Shown: positions 36,928 to 46,574, counted from the stretch's first letter. The stretch is 64,000 nt of DNA from an uncultured Spirochaetia bacterium (GCA_958296075.1 CATQHW010000002.1:558001-622000); one strand, 5' to 3'. A program made the numbers and translations. Notes: generated from the letters alone by a model not told the origin.

Positions 36928-38895
36928 ATGGGCAAGATCATCGGCATTGACCTGGGGACCACCAATTCCTGCGTCGCGGTGATGGAGGGAGGCGAACCGA
37001 CGGTGGTGCAGAACTCGGAGGGGCAGCGCACCACGCCGTCGATCGTCGCGTTCACCGACAAGGGGCGGCTGGTCGGGCAGCCGGCGAAGAACCAGATGGT
37101 CACCAACCCGGAACGAACGGTCTATTCGATCAAGCGGTTCGTAGGCCGCCGCTTTTCGGAGGTCCCGGCGGAGATCAAGATGGTTCCCTACCGGGTCACC
37201 GACAGCGGCAACGACGTCCGCGTCCATATCGACGACAAACGGTACTCACCGCCGGAGGTCTCGGCCGCGGTGCTGCAGAAGATGAAGGAGACGGCGGAGA
37301 GCTATCTGGGCGAGACCGTGACCGAGGCGGTGATCACGGTTCCCGCCTACTTCAACGATTCGCAGCGCCAGGCGACCAAGGACGCCGGCCGGATCGCCGG
37401 CCTCGACGTCAAGCGGATCGTCAATGAGCCGACCGCTGCGGCGCTCGCCTACGGTCTCAACAAGGAGAGCAGCGAGGAGAAGATCGCGGTCTACGACCTC
37501 GGTGGCGGCACCTTCGACATCTCCATCCTGGAGCTGGGCGACGGCGTGTTCGAGGTGAAGTCGACCAATGGCGATACCCACCTCGGCGGCGACAACTTCG
37601 ATCAGCTGGTGATCGACTGGCTGATCACCAGCTTCAAGAACGATAACGGCATCGACCTGTCGAACGATCGGATGGCGTTGCAGCGCCTCAAGGAGGCGGC
37701 GGAGAAAGCCAAGGTCGAGCTGTCCGGCACGCAGAGCACGGAGATCAATCTGCCGTTCATCACCGCCGACTCCTCCGGTCCCAAGCACCTGCAGTATACG
37801 CTGACGCGCGCCAGGTTCGAGCAGATGATCGAAGGCTTGGTGCAGCGGACGCGGCGCCCGTGCGAGCAGGCGATCAAGGACGCCGGCGTCAGCGCTAGCG
37901 AGATCGATCAGGTCATCCTGGTGGGCGGCTCCACGCGCATCCCGGCGGTGCAACATCTGGTCGCCGAGTTGTTCGGCAAGGACCCGAACCGCGGCGTCAA
38001 CCCTGACGAGGTGGTGGCGGTCGGCGCGGCGATCCAGGGCGGCATCCTGGGCGGCGACGTCAAGGATGTGCTGCTGCTGGACGTCACCCCGCTGTCGCTC
38101 GGCATCGAAACCCTCGGGCAGGTCTTCACGCGGCTGATCGAGCGCAATACGACCATCCCCACCCGCAAGAGTCAGATATTTTCGACTGCGGCCGACAGCC
38201 AGACGGCGGTCTCCATCCACGTGCTGCAGGGCGAGCGGGAGATGGCTACGCAGAATCGGACCCTCGGCAATTTCGATCTGATCGGCATTCCGGCGGCGCC
38301 GCGCGGCGTTCCGCAGATCGAGGTCGCCTTCGATATCGATGCCAACGGGATCGTCCACGTGTCCGCCAAGGACCTGGGTACCGGCAAGGAGCAGAAGATC
38401 CGCATCGAGTCCTCCTCGGGCCTGTCCGAGGACGAGATCGAACGGATGGTCAAGGACGCCGAGCTCCACGCGGACGAAGACAAGAACGCGCGTGAAGCGG
38501 CCGAAGCCAGGAACGAGGCGGACAGCCTGATCTATGCTACCGAGAAGTCGCTGAACGACTTCGGTGACAAGGTCGGCTCGGACGACAAGGAGAAGATCAC
38601 CGCCGCGATCGCGGACTTGAAGCAGGCCGTCGACGGCGACGACACCGCCGCGATCAAGGCCAAGACCGAAGCGCTCCAGCAGGCGTCCCACAAGCTCGCC
38701 GAAGAGGCGTACCGCGACGCGCAGCAGAAGGCATCCGCGGAAGCCGGCGATGCGCCCGGCGGCGAGCAGGCCGCAGGCTCCCAGCGTAACGCGCAGAGCG
38801 ACGCCGATCAGGGAGCCAATGGCAAGGAAGCCGGCGCCGGTTCGGTTCAGGACGCCGATTACGAGGTGGTCGACGACGAGGAGAAGCGCGGTTAG
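36928..38895 (+). CDS. dnaK: Hsp70 chaperone DnaK
   Basis: 655 aa from ATG 36928. ATPase domain: [19 protein letters not shown] (4-22), [27 protein letters not shown]. Substrate-binding domain: [14 protein letters not shown], and the lid with [17 protein letters not shown]. The C-terminus ends [14 protein letters not shown], close to the EEVD-like acidic end of the family, after a Gln/Ala/Gly-rich segment. Works with GrpE and DnaJ encoded on both sides. Confidence 0.98.
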   Translation: MGKIIGIDLGTTNSCVAVMEGGEPTVVQNSEGQRTTPSIVAFTDKGRLVGQPAKNQMVTNPERTVYSIKRFVGRRFSEVPAEIKMVPYRVTDSGNDVRVHIDDKRYSPPEVSAAVLQKMKETAESYLGETVTEAVITVPAYFNDSQRQATKDAGRIAGLDVKRIVNEPTAAALAYGLNKESSEEKIAVYDLGGGTFDISILELGDGVFEVKSTNGDTHLGGDNFDQLVIDWLITSFKNDNGIDLSNDRMALQRLKEAAEKAKVELSGTQSTEINLPFITADSSGPKHLQYTLTRARFEQMIEGLVQRTRRPCEQAIKDAGVSASEIDQVILVGGSTRIPAVQHLVAELFGKDPNRGVNPDEVVAVGAAIQGGILGGDVKDVLLLDVTPLSLGIETLGQVFTRLIERNTTIPTRKSQIFSTAADSQTAVSIHVLQGEREMATQNRTLGNFDLIGIPAAPRGVPQIEVAFDIDANGIVHVSAKDLGTGKEQKIRIESSSGLSEDEIERMVKDAELHADEDKNAREAAEARNEADSLIYATEKSLNDFGDKVGSDDKEKITAAIADLKQAVDGDDTAAIKAKTEALQQASHKLAEEAYRDAQQKASAEAGDAPGGEQAAGSQRNAQSDADQGANGKEAGAGSVQDADYEVVDDEEKRG

Positions 38896-38961
38896 GGTCG
38901 GTCGGAATGGCGCGTGGCCGCATGATCCGCCAGACTCCAAGGCGAAAGCGATAGCTCAGGG

Positions 38962-40089
38962 ATGGCCAAGCGCGACTACTACGAGGTCCTGGGAGTAGAT
39001 CGGTCGGCGGAGCTCGATGAGATCAAGAAGGCGTACCGCCGGCTGGCGGTACGCTACCATCCGGACCGCAACGCCGGCGACAGTCAGGCCGAGGAACGCT
39101 TCAAGGAGGCTACCGAAGCCTACGACGTGCTGTCGAATCCACAGAAGCGGCAGGCGTACGACCAGTTCGGGTTCGCCGGTGTGGACGGCATGGCCGGCGG
39201 TCAAACGCACGACTTCTCGCACGTCTTCCGCGATTTCGAGGACATCTTCGGCGACGTCGGCAGCATCTTCGACTCGTTTTTCACCCGCACCGATCGCCGC
39301 CGCGGCGGTCGCCGCGGCGGCGCCGGCCGAGGCGACGATCTGCGCTACGATCTGCGCGTACCGTTCGAGCAAGCGGTGTTCGGCACCAAGGCCGAGATCG
39401 CCTACCGCCGCCAGGAGCCGTGTTCCCGTTGCGACGGCATCGGCACCGAAGGCGGTACCGGCCGCAGCATCTGTCCGACCTGCGGCGGCTCCGGCCAAGT
39501 GCGGCGCAACTCCGGGTTTTTCTCGATCGCCACCGCCTGTCCGTCGTGCGGCGGCGAGGGCGAGGTGATCGAAAACCCATGCCGGGCGTGCCGCGGCACG
39601 GGCCGCGAGCAGAAGGAGCGAAGGCTCAGGGTGACGATTCCGGTCGGCATGGACCACGGCAAGCGCATCCAGATCGCCGGACAGGGGGACGCCGGGATCG
39701 GCCGAGCGCCCGCCGGCGATCTGTACGTGGTCGTGCACGTAGAGCCGCACGCGTGCTATCGCCGCCACGGCGATGACCTGTACTGCCTGATTCCGTTGGC
39801 GTTCACGCAGGCAGCGTTGGGAACCTCGATCCTGGTGCGCACGCTCGACGATCGCAGGATCCGGGTCAGGGTGCCGGCCGGAACGCAGCCCGGCAAGCTG
39901 CTGCGCGTACGCGGCGAGGGTGTCCCGCACCTGGACAACCCAGGGCGGCGCGGCGATCTGTACATCAAGGTCGCGGTGACGGTCCCGGACCGCCTCTCCG
40001 CTCATGCGAAGAAACTGCTCGGCAAGGTGGCCGAAGCGGTCGGCGAAGAGCCCAGCCCCGAGCCGGTGCCGCTGGCCGAAGCGGAGTAG
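38962..40089 (+). CDS. dnaJ: Chaperone DnaJ (Hsp40, type A)
   Basis: 375 aa. J domain with HPD at 33-35 (RYHPDRNAG), a Gly/Phe region (FGFAGVDGMAGG), the zinc domain with four CxxCxGxG units (CSRCDGIG, CPTCGGSG, CPSCGGEG, CRACRGTG), and C-terminal client-binding domains. Complete type A protein. It stimulates the DnaK ATPase and delivers substrates. A histidine kinase gene follows immediately in the same frame. Confidence 0.97.
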   Translation: MAKRDYYEVLGVDRSAELDEIKKAYRRLAVRYHPDRNAGDSQAEERFKEATEAYDVLSNPQKRQAYDQFGFAGVDGMAGGQTHDFSHVFRDFEDIFGDVGSIFDSFFTRTDRRRGGRRGGAGRGDDLRYDLRVPFEQAVFGTKAEIAYRRQEPCSRCDGIGTEGGTGRSICPTCGGSGQVRRNSGFFSIATACPSCGGEGEVIENPCRACRGTGREQKERRLRVTIPVGMDHGKRIQIAGQGDAGIGRAPAGDLYVVVHVEPHACYRRHGDDLYCLIPLAFTQAALGTSILVRTLDDRRIRVRVPAGTQPGKLLRVRGEGVPHLDNPGRRGDLYIKVAVTVPDRLSAHAKKLLGKVAEAVGEEPSPEPVPLAEAE

Positions 40090-40095
40090 CCGGCC

Positions 40096-41397
40096 ACGAT
40101 CCACCCCACGACGATCGGGGCGATCGCGCTCATCTCGGTGGTGGTGCCGCTGGGCTTGGCGATCGCGTGGCAACGCCGCGGCACCTGGAACGGTCTCTGG
40201 CAGGTGGCGTTGCTGGCGGCGCTCTCGGTGCGGGCGATCGGGCGGCTGATTCCGGACGGGGCCGTGCTGGAAATACTGAGCGGTCAGGCGGTGATCTGGT
40301 CTGCTGGCACCTGGTTGGCGGTGCGCGACCGCGGCGTGTCGCCCCGCGTATGGCACGCCATATGTTTTTCGCTCGTGGTACAGAACGCGCTGATCGCGGC
40401 GTTCGGTTTGCAGGACACGGTGCCGGCGATAGCGCTGACGTCGTTGACCGTGGCGGTGACGGCGGCTGCCGGCCCGCTTCGGTTGTTGGCGTCGGGCGCC
40501 ATCCCCGCACGGCGGCGGGCGCGCAATGTCGTCGTCACGGTAGTCGCGCTGGCGGTGGCCGGCGGCCTGTACGAACGCTGGACCGCCCGACTCGGACTGC
40601 CTCCGATCGCGCTCGGGCTCTGGTGTGAGCTGGTGCTGCTGGTGGCCGCGTCGGTGGCGAGTCTCCTGTATACGGGGCCGTTTCGGCCCCGGTACCTGGA
40701 CGGCGCGCGCGATGGGCTTGCGGACGCGGAAGAGCTGTTGCAGACGCAGAACCGGCTGGTGTCGGTCGGCCATCTGGCCGCCGGGGCCGTGCACGGCGTC
40801 AAGAACGCGCTGTCCGCAATCGGCCTGGCGGCCGACTGGGGGACCGCCGCCGGTTCGGACGGCGACGCGCAGCGCAGCCTGCAGCTGATCCGCCGCAACG
40901 TGCGCGCCGCCCATCAGGACCTGGAACGGTTGCTTAGCGAGGTGAAGGATGACGACTCCCCGGACGCCGACGTGATGCAGGTGGTACAGGCCGTCGCCGA
41001 GTCGATGCGCATCGCCGTGCGCCCGCAACGGGCGACGGTGCAGCAGGACCTGCAGCCGGGGCTCCGCGCCGCGATCGGCTCGAGCGATCTCACCATCGCC
41101 ATCTCCAATCTGGTCCTGAATGCCGCCCACGCCGGCAAGGACGGTCCGTCCACCACGATCCGCATCGGCTCGCGGCGCGGGGCGCCCGGCGCCGTGGCGA
41201 TCGACGTCGTCGACGACGCCGGCGGGATGGACGACAGGACGGCGGCCGCGGCGTTCGAGCTGGGTACCTCCGGCGACGACAGCACCGGCGTGGGTCTGTA
41301 CCTCACCAGGAGGCTTGTCCAGCGCGCCGGCGGCGATCTGACGTGGCACGCGGTGGAGGGCGGCTCGCGGTTTACGATCGAGCTTCCCGAGGCATAG
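40096..41397 (+). CDS. Membrane histidine kinase, possible ACG start
   Basis: 433 aa from ACG 40096, or 419 from GTG 40138. The N-terminal half has about six membrane helices. The kinase core has an H-box LAAGAVHGVKNALSAIG (phospho-acceptor His in AVHGVKN), N-box ISNLVLNAAHAG, G1 DVVDDAGGMD and G2 GVGLYLTRRL. GTG 40138 would cut the first helix in half, while ACG 40096 keeps it whole, with GGAG 9 bases upstream; no ATG/GTG/TTG lies between. No response regulator is adjacent, so it is an orphan kinase following dnaJ. Confidence 0.8.
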   Translation, partial: TIHPTTIGAIALISVVVPLGLAIAWQRRGTWNGLWQVALLAALSVRAIGRLIPDGAVLEILSGQAVIWSAGTWLAVRDRGVSPRVWHAICFSLVVQNALIAAFGLQDTVPAIALTSLTVAVTAAAGPLRLLASGAIPARRRARNVVVTVVALAVAGGLYERWTARLGLPPIALGLWCELVLLVAASVASLLYTGPFRPRYLDGARDGLADAEELLQTQNRLVSVGHLAAGAVHGVKNALSAIGLAADWGTAAGSDGDAQRSLQLIRRNVRAAHQDLERLLSEVKDDDSPDADVMQVVQAVAESMRIAVRPQRATVQQDLQPGLRAAIGSSDLTIAISNLVLNAAHAGKDGPSTTIRIGSRRGAPGAVAIDVVDDAGGMDDRTAAAAFELGTSGDDSTGVGLYLTRRLVQRAGGDLTWHAVEGGSRFTIELPEA

Positions 41398-41416
41398 CGG
41401 GCACGGCCTGGCGGCG

Positions 41417-42505
41417 ATGCTTGCAACTCCGCAGGTCGCGGATGGGGATGCGGCGGCGGCCGCGGACATCGGCGGCGCCGGCCGCGGCGCCACCAGCCGG
41501 AAGTATCTGGGCTGCAAGCGACGCTTGGCCCGATGGATCGCCGACTCGATCTTCGCCGTCGCCGGGAAACCGACCTCCTTCATCGACGGGTTCTGCGGTA
41601 CCGGCGCGATCGGCCTGGAAATGCTCACCCGCGGCGTCGGGCGCGTGACCTGCGTCGACAACCTGCGCTCGAACACACTGATCCTCGATGGATTGCTGTC
41701 CGGTGCCGATCTGGAGCGGCTGCGCCGGGCGCGGTGTTACCTCAACGCGATGCCCCCGCAGTCGGGCTACGCGACCCGCTGGTACGCGGGTACCTACTTC
41801 ACGCGGGACAACTGCATGCGCATCGACGCGATCCGCCCTCAGGTCGATCTGCTACTGGCCTGCGGACGGATCGGCCCGCCCGAGCGCTCGGCGCTCCTCG
41901 CCAGCCTGCTGCTGGCATGCGACCGAGCCGCCAATACGGTCGGGCAATACGACGCGTATCTGAAGCACCTCGGCAGACGGCCCGTCGAGGGGGGGCGTCA
42001 CTTGGTCGATTCGAGGGTCTACGAGCCGCTCCGCCTCACGCCGCTCCGCACGATAGAGGCGCCAGGGGCACGGGTGCTCACCGGCGACCTGCTCGACCTG
42101 GCCCCGCGCATCGACGCCCAGATCGCCTACCTCGACCCGCCCTATACCACGCGGCAGTACATCGACAATTACCACGTCCTGGAGAACATCGCCCGCTGGC
42201 AGCAGCCGGAGCTGTACGGCAAGACCCTGAAGTTCCCGCGCGGCGACTTGAAGAGCCCGTTCAGCACCCGCCGCGGCGCGGCCAGGGCGATCGCCGCGCT
42301 GCTCGATGCCGTCCGGGCGCGCTGGATCGCGGTCTCCTACAACTCCGAAGGCATCGTGCCGATCGACGATCTGGCCGCCCTGGCGCGCCGCCGCGGGCCG
42401 GTCCGCATGCTGGCCCGTCCCTATCCGGTGTTCGGCCGCGGTGCGGGCGTGGCGCGGCGGAGATCGGTGATCGAGTATCTCGTCATGATCGGGCCACAGC
42501 GATGA
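41417..42505 (+). CDS. D12-class DNA adenine-N6 methyltransferase
   Basis: 362 aa. Motif X region KYLGCKRRLARWI, motif I FIDGFCGTGAIGLEML (SAM binding), and the catalytic motif IV DPPYTTRQY; the segment ANTVGQYDAYLKH is seen in many D12-class enzymes. It should methylate adenine at N6 in an unknown site. It overlaps the next methyltransferase gene by 4 bases, so the pair is translationally coupled. No restriction endonuclease gene is adjacent. ATG 41417 gives a 25-residue Ala/Gly leader before the conserved part. Confidence 0.88.
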   Translation: MLATPQVADGDAAAAADIGGAGRGATSRKYLGCKRRLARWIADSIFAVAGKPTSFIDGFCGTGAIGLEMLTRGVGRVTCVDNLRSNTLILDGLLSGADLERLRRARCYLNAMPPQSGYATRWYAGTYFTRDNCMRIDAIRPQVDLLLACGRIGPPERSALLASLLLACDRAANTVGQYDAYLKHLGRRPVEGGRHLVDSRVYEPLRLTPLRTIEAPGARVLTGDLLDLAPRIDAQIAYLDPPYTTRQYIDNYHVLENIARWQQPELYGKTLKFPRGDLKSPFSTRRGAARAIAALLDAVRARWIAVSYNSEGIVPIDDLAALARRRGPVRMLARPYPVFGRGAGVARRRSVIEYLVMIGPQR

Positions 42506-43365
42506 GCGCGAACAAGCGAGAGCTGTTCCAACCCGACGGACGATCGCGCGGCTTCTACTCAGAGCGCAATCGCCTGAACGACCTCACCGGCAAGGAATGG
42601 CTGTACTGGACCCGGTCGGTGATCAATCGTCCCTACCCGACCGATCGCCAGCACCACCTCCGGCGAGCCCACGGCGGGCAGAAGCCGCCGGAGCTGTGCG
42701 CGGATCTGATCCGCCTGTTCACCAAGTCGGGGGAATCGGTGCTCGACCCCTTCATGGGCGTGGGCGGCGTGCTGCTCGGCGCGGAGCTGGCCGACCGGAA
42801 CGCCGTGGGCGTGGAGGTCAACCCGCGCTGGATCGACCTCTATCGGCGCGTGTGCAACCTGGAGAGGCTGAACGGCATGGAGACCCACGCAGGCGATGCC
42901 CGCGAACTACTGCCCACTCTGCACGACCGCCGCTTCCAGCTCGTGCTCACCGACGTTCCGTACTGGCGCATGGAGACCGCGCCGCGGTCGAAGGGCGCCT
43001 TCAAGCGGGTCGGGCAGCCGTCCGCGCCCCGGCGGCCCACCCGGCTGCACGCCCACAGCGACATCCGCTACCCCGGCAAGCGGGCATGGCTCGATGCCAT
43101 GGGGCGGGTCTTCACGCTGGCGGCCGCGCTGCTGGAGCGGGACCGCTATCTCGTCACGTTCATCGGCGACATGTACCTGCAGGGCCGCTACCACTGCCTG
43201 TCCGCGGAGTTGGCCGACGTCCTCGGCGCCATTCCCGGCTTGGTGTGGAAGGCCAATCTCATCTGGTACGACGTAGCCAAGGCGCTGCACCTGTACGGTT
43301 ACCAGTACGCGTACATCCCCTCGATGGTGCATCAGAACATCCTGGTGTTCCGCAAAGAGGGATGA
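42502..43365 (+). CDS. Second DNA methyltransferase (N4-cytosine/N6-adenine type), variant motif IV
   Basis: 287 aa from ATG 42502. Motif I is LDPFMGVGGVLLGAELADR, with GVEVNPRWIDLYRR after it, as in the DNA_methylase_4 fold. The motif IV position reads TDVPYWRM, where one Pro of the usual PPY is replaced by Val. The rest (LLERDRYLVTFIGDMYLQGRY, NILVFRKEG) looks intact. Could be active with relaxed motif, or could have an RNA or other target. Coupled to the D12-type gene upstream. Confidence 0.75.
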   Translation: MSANKRELFQPDGRSRGFYSERNRLNDLTGKEWLYWTRSVINRPYPTDRQHHLRRAHGGQKPPELCADLIRLFTKSGESVLDPFMGVGGVLLGAELADRNAVGVEVNPRWIDLYRRVCNLERLNGMETHAGDARELLPTLHDRRFQLVLTDVPYWRMETAPRSKGAFKRVGQPSAPRRPTRLHAHSDIRYPGKRAWLDAMGRVFTLAAALLERDRYLVTFIGDMYLQGRYHCLSAELADVLGAIPGLVWKANLIWYDVAKALHLYGYQYAYIPSMVHQNILVFRKEG

Positions 43366-43387
43366 CCGGCCCGGGAGCGCGGCGGCC

Positions 43388-44155
43388 ATGAACCGAGAGC
43401 GTCATATCTTCGTGCACGGCTTTCGGGCGATTGAGGAGCTGATCTCGGCGCCGGCGCCCGGCAGCGTGCTGATGCTGGCGCGCGCCGGGGCGCGCCAGCG
43501 AAAGCTGGCGGCGTTGGCGGCCGCGTCAGGAGTGCCGGTCCGGCGGGTGTCGGAGGAGGAGCTGAGCCGGCACGCCGACCCGTCGCGTCACCGCGGCGCG
43601 CTGCTGCGCTTGCGAGATCGACAGCCGCGATCGGGCGATCGGCGCTTGGAGGAGATCGCCGCGCGAACCGACGGCGGCGCGCTGGTCCTGGCCGTCGACG
43701 GAGTCACCGATACCGCAAATCTCGGGGCGATCCTGCGTTCCGCCGAAGGCTTCGGCGTCGACCTGGTGGTACTGCACGCGGATCGGGCCGCGCCGGTGAC
43801 ACCGGCGGCGATTCGCGCGGCCGCCGGAGCGACCGCCTACCTGACGATCATCACGGTTACCAACTTGGCGCGCGCGCTCGCGCGGCTCCAGCGGCACGGG
43901 TTCTGGGTGGTCGGCGCCGACCTCGACGGACAGCCGCTGAACCAGTACCGGTTCGCCCAGCGCAGCGTGGTCGTCGTCGGGTCGGAAGGGTCCGGAATTC
44001 GCCGGGGCGTGCGCGCGCGCTGCGACGACCTGGTGACGGTCGAGACCGCTGGCCGCGTCGGCTCGCTCAACGTGGCGGTGGCAGCCGGCATCGTCCTCTA
44101 CCGCGCGGCAAGCGCACGCGCTCCGGCTCGTCGCAACGGGCCGCGAGCGGGGTGA
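43388..44155 (+). CDS. TrmH/SpoU-family RNA 2'-O-methyltransferase
   Basis: 255 aa. N-terminal substrate-binding segment (HGFRAIEELI ... LLRLRD) then the knotted catalytic domain: motif 1 TDTANLGAILRSAEGFGVD (the usual NLGAI with the catalytic Arg), motif 2 VVVGSEGSGI and motif 3 SLNVAVAAGIVLY. RlmB (23S G2251) is the closest general type, but TrmH-like tRNA enzymes look similar, so the target is not assigned. Confidence 0.88.
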   Translation: MNRERHIFVHGFRAIEELISAPAPGSVLMLARAGARQRKLAALAAASGVPVRRVSEEELSRHADPSRHRGALLRLRDRQPRSGDRRLEEIAARTDGGALVLAVDGVTDTANLGAILRSAEGFGVDLVVLHADRAAPVTPAAIRAAAGATAYLTIITVTNLARALARLQRHGFWVVGADLDGQPLNQYRFAQRSVVVVGSEGSGIRRGVRARCDDLVTVETAGRVGSLNVAVAAGIVLYRAASARAPARRNGPRAG

Positions 44156-44168
44156 CCGCCTCCCGCCT

Positions 44169-44942
44169 TCAGTCGCTCACCTGGAAGAAGCGCCGGCTGT
44201 TGCCGAACACGGCGGCGGCGAACTGCTCGGCGGGCAGGTCGCGCAGGTCGGCCACGAAGCGGGCGGTCTCTACCAGGTAGGCGGGCCGATTGCGTTCGCC
44301 GTGGCGGGAGGCGGGTACCATGAACGGCGTTTCGGTCTCCAGGAGCATCCGGTCGAGCGGGATGGCCGCCGCCGCCTCCTGCAGGTTGCGAGCGCTGCGA
44401 TAGGTGACGTTTCCGGCGAACGAGATGAACAGATCAAGCTCCAGAGCGCGCTTCGCAAACTCAAGGTCCTCCGAGTAGCAGTGCAGTACGCCGCCGCGCG
44501 CCGGCAGCTTGTCGCGCAGCACCGCCAGCAGGTCGGAGCCGGCATCGCGGTTGTGGATCACCACCGGCAGCCCGACCCGTTCGGCGATCTCGAGCTGGCG
44601 GACGAACAGGTTTACCTGCGAGTCGCGGTCGCCGTACTTGCGGTAGTAGTCGAGTCCGGTCTCTCCGATCGCTACCACCCGCTCGCGGCCGGCCAGTTCG
44701 GCCAGCCGTGCCTCCCAACCGTCCGGCAGGCGATCGACCTCGGACGGAGAGATGCCCACGCTGTAGTAGATCGAGGGGTCCTGGCTGAGCTGCTCGTAGG
44801 TGTCGACGAAGTCGATCAGGTTGTTCGAGATGCAGACGAATGCCTGCACGCCGGCGTACTTGGCTTCCTGCACCGCCAGCAACTGTTCGATCGGGTCGTC
44901 GTGGATGAGCCCGAGATGGGCGTGAGTGTCGAAGAGCTGCAT
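44169..44942 (-). CDS. tatD: TatD-family metal-dependent deoxyribonuclease-like protein
   Basis: 257 aa. The metal ligands are FDTHAHL (His7, His9), GETGLDY (Glu94), VIHNRD (His130) and LHCYSE (His154), in the family order. The final ligand motif is LLETETPFMVP, with Glu at 204 where nearly all members have Asp (LETDxP). This is conservative but at the metal site. TatD enzymes act as 3'-5' nucleases in DNA repair. Convergent with the methyltransferase gene (13-base gap) and divergent from the M23 gene. Confidence 0.9.
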   Translation of the reverse strand: MQLFDTHAHLGLIHDDPIEQLLAVQEAKYAGVQAFVCISNNLIDFVDTYEQLSQDPSIYYSVGISPSEVDRLPDGWEARLAELAGRERVVAIGETGLDYYRKYGDRDSQVNLFVRQLEIAERVGLPVVIHNRDAGSDLLAVLRDKLPARGGVLHCYSEDLEFAKRALELDLFISFAGNVTYRSARNLQEAAAAIPLDRMLLETETPFMVPASRHGERNRPAYLVETARFVADLRDLPAEQFAAAVFGNSRRFFQVSD

Positions 44943-44986
44943 CTTTGCTTCTTTTGGCGGCGCGGGAGTCGTCAGGCCGAGCGGGT

Positions 44987-45016
44987 TTGACAGGAGAGCG
45001 GACAGGACGCTACCGT
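44987..45016 (+). promoter_or_regulatory. Candidate sigma-70 promoter of the M23 gene
   Basis: TTGACA at 44987-44992, an 18-bp spacer and TACCGT at 45011-45016. A second AT-rich -10-like element, TATAGT, lies at 45096-45101 without a good -35. The leader to the M23 start would be about 115 nt; nothing else is seen in the gap. Confidence 0.5.
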
Positions 45017-45138
45017 GGCGATTGCGGTCCGGTCAAGCGGTCCTCGGTCAGGGCGGAGCCGGGGAACGCCGTGACCGCACCACCATCTTAGATAGTATAG
45101 TACTGTGCAAATCAGGCTTTCGTACTCGCAGCGACGCC

Positions 45139-46140
45139 TTGGCTGAGACGTTGCGCGGCGCGCGCGCATCCGCCGCGGCGCGACGCCTTGGGCTCGCGGT
45201 GCGCTCGCTCGTGCGAACCGGGAACCAGCGGTTCACCGTCATGCTCATCCCGCACAGCGAACGTCGGACGTACAACCTGCAGCTTTCGGTCTTCACGCTG
45301 CTGTTCCTGGTCACCCTGCTGATCGTCGTGGTCTTCGCGTTCCTGGTGCTCTCCACCCACTTCACCGTCACCAATGAGCGGATGGCGGCCGCGAACCGAT
45401 CGTTGACAGCCAGCGAGCTGGCGCTGGAGGCGGTGGGAGACGAGGCGATCGCCCTGCAGGGGTCGATACAGGAGTTCCGCGTGCTGGTCGACCAGCTGCA
45501 GCGGATGCTGAGCGCGGAGAACGTCACCGCCGGTGCGGCGCTGCGGCGCGGCGGAGACGGCGTGCTGGCCGCCTTCGTGAGCCGGCCCACCGCGCCGGCG
45601 GACGATGAATCGGCGGGCGTGACCGCCCTCCGGCAGCTCAGCGCGGCGTTGGGCGCGGCGCTGACACCGCTTGCCGAGCTCAGCGATACCGTGGCGGCGC
45701 AGCGGGCGCTGCTGGTCGGCGTGCCGACGCTGTGGCCGGTACGGCATGGCGGGTACGTGAGCTTCCGGTTCGGCCCGCAGCGGCATCCGTTTACGGGCGC
45801 GTTCTACATCCATCGCGGGATCGACATCGCCATGCACCGGGGCGCCGAAATCGTGGCGACCGCAAACGGGACCGTACAGCGGGTAGCCTACGAACGGTAC
45901 AATCTCGGCAACGTGATCGAAATCGGCCACCGGTACGGCTTCGTCACCCGTTACGGGCACCTGGACCGAGTACTGGTCGACGCGGGACAGCGGGTGCAAC
46001 GCGGCCAAGTCATCGGTCTGATGGGAAGCACAGGCCTGTCGACCGGTCCTCACGTGCACTATGAGGTCAGCATCGGCGGGCAGTTGCGCAACCCGGAGGA
46101 GTTCCTGACCGTGTCCGCGATCGCCGCGGCGGCGCGATGA
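45139..46140 (+). CDS. M23-family peptidoglycan metallopeptidase
   Basis: About 333 aa if started at TTG 45139; ATG 45241 is a later possibility that would drop the basic segment before VMLIPHSERR, a juxtamembrane block I recall in spirochaetal relatives. One membrane helix (LSVFTLLFLVTLLIVVVFAF), a coiled linker, then a LytM domain with zinc ligands HRGIDIA, YGHL and GPHVHYE. Predicted to face the periplasm and cleave peptidoglycan cross-links. Its stop overlaps the bactofilin start by 4 bases. Confidence 0.9.
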   Translation: MAETLRGARASAAARRLGLAVRSLVRTGNQRFTVMLIPHSERRTYNLQLSVFTLLFLVTLLIVVVFAFLVLSTHFTVTNERMAAANRSLTASELALEAVGDEAIALQGSIQEFRVLVDQLQRMLSAENVTAGAALRRGGDGVLAAFVSRPTAPADDESAGVTALRQLSAALGAALTPLAELSDTVAAQRALLVGVPTLWPVRHGGYVSFRFGPQRHPFTGAFYIHRGIDIAMHRGAEIVATANGTVQRVAYERYNLGNVIEIGHRYGFVTRYGHLDRVLVDAGQRVQRGQVIGLMGSTGLSTGPHVHYEVSIGGQLRNPEEFLTVSAIAAAAR

Positions 46141-46574
46141 TGACCGATCCGCTGCGCGGCGGCGATGCGACGGTCGACTCGATCGTAGGACAGGGGACCC
46201 GGTTGACCGGTCAGCTCGACCTGACCGGGATGCTGCGCATCGACGGCCACTTCAACGGTGCGGTGCACGCCGGCGGCCAAGTTCTCATCGGCCGCACCGG
46301 TCGAACCGAATGCACGGTGCACGCCGGTACGGTGGTCGTAGCCGGCGCCATGCGGGGGGACATCGTCGCCTCCGAGCTGGTCGAGCTGCGCTCGACCGCA
46401 ACCGTGGCCGGCACGATCCGCACGCCCCGGCTGATCGTCGAAGACGGCGGCCGGTTCTGCGGACGGTGCCACGCCGGAGGCGAACGCGCGGAGACCGCCG
46501 TATTGACGGACGGCAGAGCCGGCGAGGATGACGATGGGCCGGCATCGTCGCCGTCCCGGCCGCGGCTGTCATGA
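46137..46574 (+). CDS. Bactofilin
   Basis: 145 aa from ATG 46137 (ATG 46140 is adjacent). Bactofilin core with Gly-rich beta-helix repeats: GTRLTGQLDLTGMLRIDGHF, GQVLIGRTGRTECTVHAG, RGDIVASELVELRSTATVAG. The C-terminal tail is disordered. Bactofilins polymerise into filaments and often direct M23 peptidases to shape the cell; the gene is coupled to an M23 gene here, which supports the same role in a helical bacterium. Confidence 0.93.
   Translation: MMTDPLRGGDATVDSIVGQGTRLTGQLDLTGMLRIDGHFNGAVHAGGQVLIGRTGRTECTVHAGTVVVAGAMRGDIVASELVELRSTATVAGTIRTPRLIVEDGGRFCGRCHAGGERAETAVLTDGRAGEDDDGPASSPSRPRLS

Noticed and set aside
38956-41676. 906-codon minus-strand open frame opposite dnaJ and the kinase
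   Set aside because: Antisense of dnaJ; Arg/His-rich and motif-free.
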